From the NCBI GenBank assembly GCA_902168105.1, contig CABHOY010000060.1, forward strand, positions 124,001-188,000: 64,000 nt of DNA. Reading direction: 5' to 3'. Position 1 is the stretch's first letter, and each line of letters begins with the position of its first letter. The notes beneath the pieces are model-generated. The model was not told the origin of the DNA. It was given only the letters and a program-made list of their open reading frames with translations, and did no database searches. Both the position numbers and the translations under genes were made by a program. Positions 16,502 to 25,538 of the stretch are shown piece by piece. This DNA is from an uncultured Flavihumibacter sp. (GTDB taxonomy: Bacteria; Bacteroidota; Bacteroidia; Chitinophagales; Chitinophagaceae).

Positions 16502-17797
16502 TTACCTGTGACCAAAATCGTTTTTAGAACGGCTCAGGAAGGCGATCGTACATCTGAAACCGATGTAAGATTTAGCACTGTCCTGGTACTCGTAAGAACG
16601 TGTACCTGTCTGGAGGAAATACCCGATATCTTTCCAGGAACCACCTCTTACAGCTTTACGTTTCATTTTCGGAACCGCGCTGTCTGGTATATCCATACGC
16701 AGGTATGGGTTCATATCAGATGTGAAAGAGTACGCGTTCTCATAATAAATGTCCTGTGTCCACTCTGCAACGTTACCTGACATGTTATATAAACCGTAGT
16801 CATTAGGCCAGTAAGCGTCCGCTCTTACAGTGTAGAAACCACCGTCTTCAGGATAGTTACCACGACCCGGTTTAAAGTTAGCCAGCAAACAACCTTTCTT
16901 GTTGCGTATGTAATAACCACCCCATGGGTAAGGAGATTGCTCTCTGCCACCACGTGCTGCATATTCCCATTGCGCTTCTGAAGGCAGCTGGAATTTATCC
17001 TCAGTGAATAATTTCTTAGAGATACGGTAGTCTTCCCAGAACTTACTACGCCATTCAGAGAATGCGTTAGCCTGGTGCCAGGTCACCCCTACTACCGGAT
17101 AGTTGTCAAATGCCGGGTGCCAGAAGTACATCCTCGTCATTGGCTCATTGTAAGCATAAGAGAAGTCACGGATCCAGCACAATGTGTCAGGATAGATCGC
17201 AACGTCTTTCTTTACAATGAACTTTGAACGGGACTTGTTTGCGTTCTCACGCAGCTTAGCCTGTTCCCAGTTGAAAGTTTCTGCATGGTAAACCAGCTTA
17301 CGTACGTCGAACTCTTTACGTCCGTACAAACGGTCTTCCGGTTGATAGGTCATACCCTCCAGTTTCTCCATGGTGGATTTATCCCTATAATTAATCTTCT
17401 TCTTCCAATCGATATAATCCTCACCACCGTCATTCTTTACATCACCCAACATAATGTGGGCGATAGAATCTGTTACCCACTGTACGAACTGCCTGTACTC
17501 GTTATTCGTGATCTCGGTAGCATCCATGTAGAAGCCGGAGATGGAAATAGACTTGTTACGGGCGGTGTACGCGTAGTTCAAATCCTCATCGCTGGGACCC
17601 ATGTGAAAGGTCCCGGAAGGTACATAGACCATTCCATAGGGAACTGGCGGGAAATACTTAGGTCTGGGACTTACGCCGATCAGCTGTCCTTGCGCATTTT
17701 TGGGGGTTTTACTACCACCGCAGCTGGCGAGCAGGCTAACCAGCAATACTGCTAACAGACCACTTGAGAAATTAAGCTTCATAAGGGTAGCTTTCAT
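16502..17797 (-). CDS. gldK: Gliding motility / type IX secretion lipoprotein GldK (PorK)
   Basis: Outer-membrane lipoprotein that forms the periplasmic ring with GldN. The 431 aa product has a lipoprotein signal ending SLLASCGG (Cys26) and a formylglycine-generating-enzyme-like (FGE-sulfatase) domain: VPYGMVYVPSGTFHMG, ITNNEYRQFVQWV, VTWHQANAFSEWRSK, LPSEAQWEYAARGG, NVAEWTQD and RGGSWKD. ATG at 17797, with a second possible start at Met6 (17782). First gene of gldKLMN; a -7 box lies about 295 nt upstream. Confidence 0.97.
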   Translation of the reverse strand: MKATLMKLNFSSGLLAVLLVSLLASCGGSKTPKNAQGQLIGVSPRPKYFPPVPYGMVYVPSGTFHMGPSDEDLNYAYTARNKSISISGFYMDATEITNNEYRQFVQWVTDSIAHIMLGDVKNDGGEDYIDWKKKINYRDKSTMEKLEGMTYQPEDRLYGRKEFDVRKLVYHAETFNWEQAKLRENANKSRSKFIVKKDVAIYPDTLCWIRDFSYAYNEPMTRMYFWHPAFDNYPVVGVTWHQANAFSEWRSKFWEDYRISKKLFTEDKFQLPSEAQWEYAARGGREQSPYPWGGYYIRNKKGCLLANFKPGRGNYPEDGGFYTVRADAYWPNDYGLYNMSGNVAEWTQDIYYENAYSFTSDMNPYLRMDIPDSAVPKMKRKAVRGGSWKDIGYFLQTGTRSYEYQDSAKSYIGFRCTIAFLSRSKNDFGHR

Positions 17798-18266
17798 TGA
17801 AAATCATTTATTTCGTAGGCGACGCAGTGTACATTGGCCACAATGCTACTGAGGGTGTCGCTATGTTCTGAAACATGGCCGAAGGTCTTGCCGGTCTGTC
17901 CGGTCTGACCGTTAACCAACCAGCCATTCACACACGATGACCCTAAAGTTGTTAAGGGCAACTTCAGAAATTTAGCGGTTGTTCTACTTGTTGGTTTCAC
18001 TTTTAAATTCATTCCCTTTGGAAGGTATTTTTCTTCAAAGTCAGCACCTCTACCCCTCTGCTCAACCTCTCTCCACTCTTAAGCAAGATAACAAATGTAA
18101 CGATTAATTTTAATCCGTAGTTAGTTTTCATCCAACTTTTTCATGCCCCCTGAGGGAAGCGTGACGTTTAAATTAAACGTGCTTTTTAACATTTTATTAT
18201 ATCTTCTCAAAATCATTTTTCCGTGCGCTACGTTACACAGATATGGTCATGCAAGATACATAAATA
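17798..18266. other. Intergenic region upstream of gldK
   Basis: 469 bases between the gldK start and the stop of the DUF255 gene. It contains a minus-strand -7 box at 18092-18099, so gldK may carry a leader of nearly 290 nt, and a small palindrome ACGTTTA-AAT-TAAACGT at 18164-18180. A 72-codon open frame at 17794-18012 has no protein-like features. Nothing else is recognised. Confidence 0.5.
18092..18099 (-). promoter_or_regulatory. Candidate promoter -7 box for the gld operon
   Basis: Minus-strand TACATTTG matches TAnnTTTG. It is the only full match in the region upstream of gldK; no -33 TTG is seen at the usual distance. Confidence 0.4.
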
Positions 18267-20309
18267 TTATTTTAAATTAATTATTTCCTCTATATAATTA
18301 ACTGGCTTAATACAATGATAATCCTCGCAAACGTATATAAGTGTTTCTCCTGGCCGCTCCCGCTGCTCCAACAGCGGAATGCCCCGCTTGTCAGTTGCCG
18401 CTCCTAACATTACTTTAAACGGAATATAATGTCTGTTAGTATCCCGCATCCTGGATTTATAATCACCCCCCACTATCGCTATTTCCTTCACCCCCTTCAC
18501 CAGCTGCAATAACAGCCCCGCCCATACGCCAAACGAAGTGGAATACCTCACCGCCATCTGAGATTGACCCGCCAGCATGGCGATTCCGCGCTCAGACCAG
18601 TCCTTCCTGTCATAAACGATTGATAAATAGATCAGGTTCGCCGCCATCACTGCATTACCACTGGGAGTGGCACCATCATAGACTTCCTTCTTACGTACGA
18701 TAACATCCGTTTGACCTGCTTCCGTATAATAGAAATAAATCCCCCCTTCATCTGAAAAATTCGTTGTGACATACTCCGTCACATCCTTCGCTCTGTCCAG
18801 CCACTCAGCGTCTCCCGTTACTTCCTGCAAAGCGATCAAAGCACGTACCAGCCACGCATAGTCATCCAGGAATGCCGGATATTTCGCTACACCGGCTTTA
18901 AATGTATGAAAAAAAGACTGTTTATCAACCTGTTGCAGATTATTCAGGCAAAATTTCATGGCACTGATCCCCATCTCCCTGTACTTTTCTACCCCAAGTG
19001 CGGCATAAGCCCTACAACAGGCATGTACCATCAGCCCATTCCACCCCAATATGATCTTATCGTCCAATGCCGGTCGTATCCTTTCGGACCTCAATGCCAT
19101 CAGTTGTTCACGGCTTACCTCCAGGCTTTTCTCCAATGCCTCTACCGTGATCCCGTTCTCCGCCGCAAAAACCGCGGCCGGTTTAGTGACCCATAAGATA
19201 TTGGTTTCCTCCCAGTTACCCTCTTCCGTTACATCGTAAAATGCACAGAACAAAGCCGCATCCGGTCCAAGCTCTGCTTCGATCTCGTCCCTGCTCCAGG
19301 TGTAGAATTTACCTTCTACCCCCTCAGAATCAGCATCCAATGCGCTGTAAAAACCACCTCCGGCATCCGTCATCTCCCTTTCCACAAAACCCAGCGTATC
19401 CGCAATGGTCTTCGCATACAACTCGTTCCCCGTCAATTGATACGCCTCACTCATCACATCCACCAGCAACGCATTGTCATACAGCATCTTTTCAAAGTGG
19501 GGCGCCAGCCATTTAGCATCCGTACTATAACGGGCAAACCCGCCGCCCAACTGATCATAAATACCTCCCCGGATCATTTTGTCCAGTGACAACAACGCCT
19601 GCTGTAAAGCTGCCGGCTCATTAAAACTATGGTGATACCTTAACAGGTATTGAATATTAAACGTTCCGGGAAACTTGGGCGCATTACCGAATCCACCCCA
19701 TACCTTGTCTGCCTGCTGCATCACATTACTGAAGATGGTATCACACTGTTCTTTTGTAAACAGTTCCTCTTTCGGCACCAGTTGCAGATTGGCCGCATTT
19801 TCACCAATACGTGAAGACTGGGCCAGGTGCTCCCGCATATTTTCTGCCTGTGTTTCCAGGTCATCCCTGCGCTCTTTAAAAGCCTGGGACAACGCCTGTA
19901 ACACTTCCTTCCAGGACGGACGGTTAAACGCTTTCACCGGCGGGAAATAGGTCCCTCCGTAAAAAGGCAGTTTATCAGGCGTCAGGAAAACATTCAGCGG
20001 CCAGCCGCCCGAACCCGTCATAGCCTGCACTGCATCCATATAGATGTGGTCCAGATCCGGACGTTCTTCCCTGTCTATCTTGATATTAATGAAAAGTTCG
20101 TTCATGATGCGGGCAGTCCCTTCGTCTTCGAAGCTTTCCCGTTCCATAACATGACACCAGTGGCAAGCTGCATATCCAATGCTGACTAAAATAGGTTTAT
20201 CTTCTGCTTTTGCCCTTTGCAGCGCTTCTTCTCCCCATGGATACCAATCTACCGGATTATGTGCGTGCTGCAGCAGGTAAGGACTGGTTTCTTTCGCTAG
20301 TCTGTTCAC
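18267..20309 (-). CDS. DUF255 / thioredoxin-domain protein (YyaL, SSP411 family)
   Basis: The 680 aa protein has an N-terminal thioredoxin-like DUF255 domain and a long alpha/alpha-barrel region similar to N-acylglucosamine 2-epimerases. The start MNRLAKETSPYLLQHAHNPVDW is the family signature; CHWC (49-52) is the active-site pair in the thioredoxin fold, followed by REERPDLDHIYM and GGWPLNVFLTPD. Later segments such as GGIYDQLGGGFARYS and HFEKMLYDNALL lie in the barrel. Length is normal. Cellular role is unclear in bacteria. It is not obviously linked to its neighbours. Confidence 0.93.
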   Translation of the reverse strand: MNRLAKETSPYLLQHAHNPVDWYPWGEEALQRAKAEDKPILVSIGYAACHWCHVMERESFEDEGTARIMNELFINIKIDREERPDLDHIYMDAVQAMTGSGGWPLNVFLTPDKLPFYGGTYFPPVKAFNRPSWKEVLQALSQAFKERRDDLETQAENMREHLAQSSRIGENAANLQLVPKEELFTKEQCDTIFSNVMQQADKVWGGFGNAPKFPGTFNIQYLLRYHHSFNEPAALQQALLSLDKMIRGGIYDQLGGGFARYSTDAKWLAPHFEKMLYDNALLVDVMSEAYQLTGNELYAKTIADTLGFVEREMTDAGGGFYSALDADSEGVEGKFYTWSRDEIEAELGPDAALFCAFYDVTEEGNWEETNILWVTKPAAVFAAENGITVEALEKSLEVSREQLMALRSERIRPALDDKIILGWNGLMVHACCRAYAALGVEKYREMGISAMKFCLNNLQQVDKQSFFHTFKAGVAKYPAFLDDYAWLVRALIALQEVTGDAEWLDRAKDVTEYVTTNFSDEGGIYFYYTEAGQTDVIVRKKEVYDGATPSGNAVMAANLIYLSIVYDRKDWSERGIAMLAGQSQMAVRYSTSFGVWAGLLLQLVKGVKEIAIVGGDYKSRMRDTNRHYIPFKVMLGAATDKRGIPLLEQRERPGETLIYVCEDYHCIKPVNYIEEIINLK

Positions 20310-20385
20310 AGTTATGGTTATTCTGTTGTTTTTCTACAGTATCTGGTTTGCTGATTCTTTGATTCCGTTATTACCCCAAATATAA

Positions 20386-20413
20386 CAAAGGGACAGCGTT
20401 CGCTGTCCCTTTG
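20386..20413 (-). terminator. Terminator after hemD
   Basis: 13-bp stem 20386-20398 / 20401-20413 (CAAAGGGACAGCG / CGCTGTCCCTTTG) with a tiny loop, followed on the minus strand by TTATATTT. It lies 27 bp after the hemD stop. Confidence 0.85.
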
Positions 20414-20440
20414 GGCAAATATTTTCCTATGATTTTCGTG

Positions 20441-21232
20441 TTATTTTTTGTTGATCTCAGCCAGGTACTGCTCAAGCGCGGCCACCATAGAAGGAGCCTG
20501 CGGTGCAGGGGCTTTTACGTCCAGCCTCAGACCAGCTTCTTCAACTGCAGCCGAGGTGGTAGGACCGAAGGCGCCGATCCGGGTGCCATTCTGTTCAAAC
20601 TTTGGTAAGTTCTCAAACAGCGACTTCACACCGTAAGGGCTGAAGAAAACGATCATGTCATATTCTGTGTCCGCCAGCAAGTCCTTTACGTCATTAGACA
20701 CTGTCTTGTACAGCGTCGGAATAGCGTATTCGCACTTATTGGCTTTCAGCCACTCTTCAACGTCTTTACGCTGACTATCAGAGCTGGGGAACAGGAACTT
20801 TTCGTTGTCACGATGCTTGTTCATCACTTCCAGGAGGCTTTTGGTAGACCCATCAGCGCCGTAAAATACCTTACGTTTCCGGTATAGGATAAACTTCTGC
20901 AAATACAAGGCAATCGCTTCTGTGATACAGAAGTACTTACAGTCCTGAGATACCTTGATCTTCATTTCCTCACAGATCCTGAAAAAATGGTCTACAGCAT
21001 TCCGGCTGGTGAAAATAACCGCCGTAAAATTCTGTATGTCAATCTTTTGTTTCCTGAAGTCTTTTGCGGACAGCCCCTCCACCCTTATAAACGGATAAAA
21101 ATCCAACTTCACATTGAATTTTTTCGCCAGTTCAAAGTATGGTGATTTTTCTGTTTCAGGCTTAGGTTGGGAAATTAGAATTGACTGAATGTGTTTTGCT
21201 TGCAAATCTTTTTTTGGCCCGCCTTTAATCAT
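20441..21232 (-). CDS. hemD: Uroporphyrinogen-III synthase family protein
   Basis: Closes and inverts ring D of hydroxymethylbilane to uroporphyrinogen III in tetrapyrrole synthesis. HemD proteins are poorly conserved, but the two-domain layout is clear: ILISQPKPETEKSPYFELAKK at the N-terminus, AVIFTSRNAVDHFFR (middle of domain 1), then YDMIVFFSPYGVKSLFENLP and RIGAFGPTTSAAVEEAGL in the second half. I prefer the ATG at 21232 (263 aa); the frame extends 12 codons further to 21268 and would then start 4 bp after the DUF4271 stop. The DUF4271-hemD pair is known from many Bacteroidota. No other hem biosynthesis gene is adjacent. Confidence 0.88.
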   Translation of the reverse strand: MIKGGPKKDLQAKHIQSILISQPKPETEKSPYFELAKKFNVKLDFYPFIRVEGLSAKDFRKQKIDIQNFTAVIFTSRNAVDHFFRICEEMKIKVSQDCKYFCITEAIALYLQKFILYRKRKVFYGADGSTKSLLEVMNKHRDNEKFLFPSSDSQRKDVEEWLKANKCEYAIPTLYKTVSNDVKDLLADTEYDMIVFFSPYGVKSLFENLPKFEQNGTRIGAFGPTTSAAVEEAGLRLDVKAPAPQAPSMVAALEQYLAEINKK

Positions 21233-21272
21233 ACGTTTTTTTGCTCTTGTGTTAACAATAGGCGGCATTTCA

Positions 21273-22367
21273 TCAGAGACCGCCAGTTAACGCGACCAGC
21301 AACACCTTAGTTATTATTAAAACCGGCGCTACTTCGAATGCGCAAAGGTAAAGAAAAAAATGCAATCTGCTGAAAGATAAGTATTGTTTTACCACCGAAT
21401 AAGACCTGATATAGCGGTATGCCACCAGTAAAACAATAAAAAATATAGAGATATACATGAATGCTTTTGCCAATTCCGGCGTACAAAATGCCAATATCAC
21501 CAGGAATGGCACCAGCAGAATACCCAAAACCTTGTTGATCAGGTACAATATGAAAATATAGGCATCCGCCAGCTCTGCACTTCCGAATAACCAGCCGCAG
21601 AAACGCAGCATCACATATTTCACCCCATATACAACAGCCACCAGTACGATCAGACCAGGTATGGCCATCCAAGCAGTGTTACTGTTAATGTACTGCTGAC
21701 GGTACATCAGCAGGTACAGGTACAATGCCAGACTGATCACAAAATAAACGTTCAGCAGAAAGTTGGGAAAAGGCGATTGCGATAACTGGTCTTTCAGCTG
21801 GCGCTGGCTTAGCGTCGGATTCAAGAATGCCCTGAACAGGTCAGAGAAATATTTCAGATAGCTTAGCCGGATAATACCCAACAACAGTACCACACCTGCC
21901 ATTACATACACCAGCCAGTCCAGGTCCTCAAACACCCGTATTTTGTTCACATCAAGCCTGGACGGTTTATTCATTTTAAGAAAAATGTTTTTAACCGTCA
22001 GATCTTTCAGGAACAGATCATACGCCGTTTCCTGTTTCAAAGGTACAACAGCCTGCTGCTGTGTAGTATCAGTGTGAGTCCCCGTATTGGCCGGAGTTGT
22101 TGCAACAGCCGGGGTCGCAGAAGGAGTAATAGCTGGCGCTGCCGGAGCTGCAGGCTTCAATACACTCGCCGGTATTATTGCGCCGGTACTGTCTCTTTTG
22201 ACTACCGGTACTTTCTTTTTCACTGGCTTTGCAGCCGTGTCACCCGGAGCACGCTGCACTTGAACAGGAGCTGCCTGCACAGCCGGCTCCTTCCGTACAG
22301 AACTATCCGTCTGTGCCGCCAAACGTAAACAGGGTATGATGAACAGGAACAATAACCAGCTTCGCAC
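21273..22367 (-). CDS. DUF4271 membrane protein
   Basis: Bacteroidota-specific membrane protein of unknown function, normally encoded next to hemD. From the GTG at 22365-22367 the product is 364 aa: a signal peptide (RSWLLFLFIIPCLRLAAQ), a long Ala/Pro/Thr-rich periplasmic linker (about 25-105, many AP and TP repeats), the conserved DLFLKDLTVKNIFLKMN segment, then about seven hydrophobic helices. An ATG at 22424 would add 19 residues, but a full -7 box (22403-22410) lies inside that extension and would put the transcript start downstream of it, so I favour the GTG. A link to heme or envelope function is only inferred from position. Confidence 0.82.
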   Translation of the reverse strand: MRSWLLFLFIIPCLRLAAQTDSSVRKEPAVQAAPVQVQRAPGDTAAKPVKKKVPVVKRDSTGAIIPASVLKPAAPAAPAITPSATPAVATTPANTGTHTDTTQQQAVVPLKQETAYDLFLKDLTVKNIFLKMNKPSRLDVNKIRVFEDLDWLVYVMAGVVLLLGIIRLSYLKYFSDLFRAFLNPTLSQRQLKDQLSQSPFPNFLLNVYFVISLALYLYLLMYRQQYINSNTAWMAIPGLIVLVAVVYGVKYVMLRFCGWLFGSAELADAYIFILYLINKVLGILLVPFLVILAFCTPELAKAFMYISIFFIVLLVAYRYIRSYSVVKQYLSFSRLHFFLYLCAFEVAPVLIITKVLLVALTGGL

Positions 22368-22402
22368 CAGGAAATATTTTTTAATGCAGATAATGATGTC
22401 GG

Positions 22403-22410
22403 CAAAGATA
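22403..22410 (-). promoter_or_regulatory. Promoter -7 box for DUF4271-hemD
   Basis: Minus-strand TATCTTTG matches TAnnTTTG. Its position argues against the upstream ATG at 22424 and for the GTG at 22367. Confidence 0.45.
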
Positions 22411-22424
22411 TAAAAATTGTCCAT

Positions 22425-22911
22425 CCTCTATAGTCCGTATAGCATAATAACCATATACTTATTTAAGGAAACCTCAATAAGGACTATAACGATCGATCCT
22501 GCCGCTATCAATCAGTAAACGCGATAATTCGTATCTTTATTTTCAGAAAGCAATGCTCTTTTTAATACTATTTTATCCCTGTCAGGCACTCATCAAGTCC
22601 ACCTCAAGTCTACCTTAACTCGGGGTACGCTTCAGGCATACAGTAGCCATACGTCAACCTTTCAACTAACGCGCGCCATCGAACCGGCCCCAAACAGCCA
22701 GGCATGTGAAAATAACATCGCAAATATTTCATCCCTTTAAGATAGCTATCTGTCTTTATAGCCCCGTCCGGATAGTACGCTGTTCCTCCATCGGCGGGAT
22801 AAACCTCACGATTGATGTACCTTTGTCTTTACTTTCATTGGAATATGTATTGCGGCCAAAGTCCTGAACAGGACTGCCAGGAACCATTCCAATTCATCGA
22901 ACGATAAAAAC
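22425..22911. other. Intergenic region between divergent DUF4271 and hemW
   Basis: 487 bases without a credible coding frame. They hold a -7 box for hemW (22818-22825), a short CTATA-gtccg-TATAG hairpin near 22427-22441 and a wider pair ATAGTCC / GGACTAT near the DUF4271 start. Otherwise nothing is recognised. Confidence 0.5.
22818..22825 (+). promoter_or_regulatory. Promoter -7 box for hemW
   Basis: TACCTTTG matches TAnnTTTG; leader of about 80 nt before the hemW ATG. Confidence 0.5.
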
Positions 22912-24039
22912 ATGGCAGGTATCTATCTACATATTCCTTTTTGCAAACAGGCTTGTTACTATTGCAACTTCCATTTCTCTACCTCTCTTGCACAACAACC
23001 TGCCCTGATAAAGCAAATGTTGCGGGAGATAGACCTGCAGAAGGATTACCTCGCCGGCCAGACCGTTACCAGCGTCTACTTCGGTGGAGGTACGCCAAGT
23101 CTCCTCAACCGTAATGACCTGCAACAGTTGCTGGAGAAACTGCATACCGCTTTCAAAATAGACCCTTCGGCCGAGGTAACCCTTGAAGCCAATCCGGACG
23201 ACCTTTCCCCGGAAAAACTTAAGGACCTCCGTTCCGCCGGCATTAACCGGTTGAGCATCGGCGTTCAGTCTTTCCATGAGGAAGATCTTCGCTGGATGAA
23301 CCGGGCGCACGACAGCCAGCAGGCATTACAGTGTATCCGTGACGCACAGGCGGCAGGATTCAATAATCTCACCATAGACCTGATCTATGGCGGTCCGACG
23401 CTCAGTGATGAAGGCTGGGCCGCTAATGTGCAACAGGCCATTGATCTGGGCATACAACATTTATCCTGTTATGCCCTCACCGTAGAACCCGGCACTGCGC
23501 TGGACCAGTTCATCCGGAAAAAGAAAGTATCCGCCGTGGATACCGATAAGGCGGCACGACACTTCGAACAACTTATGCAGTGGACAGCCAAAGCAGGATA
23601 CGAACATTATGAGATCTCTAACTTCGCCCTCCCGGGATGGCATTCCCGGCATAACAGCAGTTACTGGCAATCCCAGCCTTACCTGGGACTAGGCCCTTCT
23701 GCCCATTCATTTAACGGCCATTCACGCCAGTGGAACATCGCCAATAATGCCGTGTATATTAAAAGCCTGGAACAGGGCGCAGTTCCTTTCGAACTGGAAG
23801 AATTAACTCCTTCCATGATGTTGAATGAATACATCATGACCACTCTCCGTACTTCCCAGGGCTGCCTGCTACCCGTGGTGGCAGCGCGCTTCGGTAGCGA
23901 TAAACACGATATCCTTCTAAAAGAGTCCAGCACATTTATTGACAAAGGCTGGATGATACTCAGAAATGACGCCCTCGTACTTACTCCAGAGGGAAGGCTC
24001 TTTGCAGATGGTATTGCCTCCGATCTGTTCTTCGAATAA
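22912..24039 (+). CDS. hemW: Radical SAM heme chaperone HemW (formerly HemN-like)
   Basis: Binds heme and hands it to acceptor proteins; related to, but distinct from, oxygen-independent coproporphyrinogen III oxidase. The 375 aa protein has the radical SAM cluster motif as Cys11, Cys15 and Cys18 (CKQACYYC), with YLHIPF before it and NFHF after it. It then shows YFGGGTPSLL (56-65), EANPDDL, RLSIGVQSF and LSCYALTVEPGT. A C-terminal HemW domain follows (EYIMTTLRTSQG). HemN's extra N-terminal extension and fourth cysteine are absent, which favours HemW. Confidence 0.94.
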   Translation: MAGIYLHIPFCKQACYYCNFHFSTSLAQQPALIKQMLREIDLQKDYLAGQTVTSVYFGGGTPSLLNRNDLQQLLEKLHTAFKIDPSAEVTLEANPDDLSPEKLKDLRSAGINRLSIGVQSFHEEDLRWMNRAHDSQQALQCIRDAQAAGFNNLTIDLIYGGPTLSDEGWAANVQQAIDLGIQHLSCYALTVEPGTALDQFIRKKKVSAVDTDKAARHFEQLMQWTAKAGYEHYEISNFALPGWHSRHNSSYWQSQPYLGLGPSAHSFNGHSRQWNIANNAVYIKSLEQGAVPFELEELTPSMMLNEYIMTTLRTSQGCLLPVVAARFGSDKHDILLKESSTFIDKGWMILRNDALVLTPEGRLFADGIASDLFFE

Positions 24040-24055
24040 ACCTGGTCCTTACGTT

Positions 24056-24153
24056 GACTATACAAGGATTATACAAGGATTAACTTACGTTCATCTTACG
24101 TTCAAAGACGTAAGATGAACGTAAGTTAATCCTTGTATAATCCTTGTATAGTC
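24056..24153. repeat. 46-bp perfect inverted repeat (palindromic hairpin) between hemW and galM
   Basis: Left arm 24056-24101 and right arm 24108-24153 are exact reverse complements over all 46 positions, with a 6-nt loop (TCAAAG). Each arm is itself built of short tandem repeats: TACAAGGATTA appears twice in a row and TTACGTTCATC/TTACGTTCA is doubled too. It lies between convergent hemW and galM. There is no T-run on either side, so a simple terminator is unlikely, although the RNA would fold very strongly in both directions. Confidence 0.93.
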
Positions 24154-24170
24154 CTGTTTCAATCAAACAA

Positions 24171-24204
24171 AAGAGCCATAACACCCGGAAGCGTTATGGC
24201 TCTT
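24171..24204 (-). terminator. Terminator of galM
   Basis: 12-bp stem 24171-24182 / 24193-24204 (AAGAGCCATAAC / GTTATGGCTCTT), 10-nt loop, followed on the minus strand by TTTTGTTTGATT. It is 19 bp after the galM stop. Confidence 0.85.
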
Positions 24205-24223
24205 AATATGTTGGAGATCTCTC

Positions 24224-25402
24224 TTACTTCACACCAAACTTGTATACACAGGTAGAAGTATAAGTCTGCCCTGGCTTCAGTACTACTGAAGGGAAAGACG
24301 GTTGGTTAGGAGAATCAGGGAAATGTTGTGTTTCCAGGCAGAAAGCACCACGGTGAACGTAAGCTTTACCTTCTTTGCCTTTGTCGGTACCATCCAGGAA
24401 GTTACCGCCATAGAACTGAACACCAGGCTCAGTTGTCCAAACTTCCAGGAAACGGCCGCTCTGTGGCTCTTCCACGGTAGCTGCCAGAGACAGTTCGTTA
24501 CCTTTTTTGTTCAGTACATAGTTGTGATCATAGCCCTTACCGAATTTCAGCTGTTCGAAATCAGCATCTACTCTTTCTCCGATCCTGGTAGGAGTGGTAA
24601 AGTCCATCGGCGTACCTTTCACAGCTTCCAGTTTTCCTTTAGGGATCAGAGTACTATCCACCGGTGTAAACTTGTCGGCGTTGATGTACATGATGTGATC
24701 ATTGATATCACCGTTACCGGCGCCGTGCAGGTTAAAGAAAGAGTGATTGGTCAGGTTTACAACGGTAGCCTTATCGGTAGTAGCGCTATAATCGATCTTC
24801 ACTTCATTGCTGTCTGTCAGTTCGTAGGTCAGTGTGATGTCCAGGTTGCCCGGATATCCTTCCTCACCGTCTTTTGACAGGTAGTGCAGTTTCAACGTAT
24901 GATCATTTGGTTGTTCTGCATCCCATACCGCATCATTATAGCCTTTTTTACCGCCATGCAGATGGTTTACACCATTGTTTACAGCCAGGGTATATTCTTT
25001 GCCATCCACTTTAAATTTGCCTTTGGCAATACGGTTACCGTAACGTCCAACAATACCGCCATAATACCTTTCTTTCGTATTCACATACTGGTCAACATTA
25101 TCATAGCCCAGTTCCACATCAGCCAGTTGTCCTTGTTTATCGGGAGCCAGCAGACTAACTATCTTGGCGCCATAGTTTGTAATGGCAACCTGGATATTCC
25201 CTTTTCCTTTCAGATGATACAGCTTTACCTGCTTACCATCAATGGTCTTGTCAAATGCAGCATCGGATATCTGTCCTGCGGAAAGGCTGTCGTGTTGGGT
25301 GCTCATACTATCTGTCGTATTATTATTGGTTTTCGTACCAGACTGGCAGGCACTGATGCTTACTGCGGCTGCTACTGTTAGAAGTGGAATAATGTTTTTC
25401 AT
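24224..25402 (-). CDS. galM: Aldose 1-epimerase (mutarotase), lipoprotein
   Basis: Interconverts alpha and beta anomers of aldoses such as galactose and glucose. The 392 aa product is longer than cytoplasmic GalM because of a lipoprotein signal ending SISACQ (Cys19) and a Thr/Asn/Ser-rich linker, so it acts in the periplasm or at the envelope. Family motifs: YGGIVGRYGNRIAKG, NNGVNHLHGGKKGYND with the catalytic His, VVNLTNHSFFNLHG and the C-terminal FCLETQHFPDSPNQP with the catalytic Glu. It follows the DHS-like gene on the same strand, but a terminator separates them. Confidence 0.94.
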   Translation of the reverse strand: MKNIIPLLTVAAAVSISACQSGTKTNNNTTDSMSTQHDSLSAGQISDAAFDKTIDGKQVKLYHLKGKGNIQVAITNYGAKIVSLLAPDKQGQLADVELGYDNVDQYVNTKERYYGGIVGRYGNRIAKGKFKVDGKEYTLAVNNGVNHLHGGKKGYNDAVWDAEQPNDHTLKLHYLSKDGEEGYPGNLDITLTYELTDSNEVKIDYSATTDKATVVNLTNHSFFNLHGAGNGDINDHIMYINADKFTPVDSTLIPKGKLEAVKGTPMDFTTPTRIGERVDADFEQLKFGKGYDHNYVLNKKGNELSLAATVEEPQSGRFLEVWTTEPGVQFYGGNFLDGTDKGKEGKAYVHRGAFCLETQHFPDSPNQPSFPSVVLKPGQTYTSTCVYKFGVK

Positions 25403-25470
25403 ATTTGGAAGTTATAAGGGTACAATATACGCTTTCTGTATTAAAACTGAAAGCATTACACTACAAGAAA

Positions 25471-25507
25471 AAACGCTGACCCTGCAAAAATGCAATGATC
25501 AGCGTTT
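25471..25507 (-). terminator. Terminator after the DHS-like gene
   Basis: 9-bp stem 25471-25479 / 25499-25507 (AAACGCTGA / TCAGCGTTT) with an inner TGCA/TGCA pairing, then TTTCTTG on the minus strand. Confidence 0.78.
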
Positions 25508-25538
25508 CGTTCAGCATTCGCCAGGTGGGCGAGCGCCC

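Noticed and set aside
17794..18012. 72-codon minus-strand frame upstream of gldK
   Set aside because: Low-quality composition, overlaps the gldK start, no family features.
22427..22480. Possible fourth small RNA copy
   Set aside because: On the minus strand the sequence contains AGGTTT and ATATGGTTA in the same order as the cassettes, next to a short hairpin, but the spacing differs, the stem is AT-rich and there is no T-run or promoter box in place.
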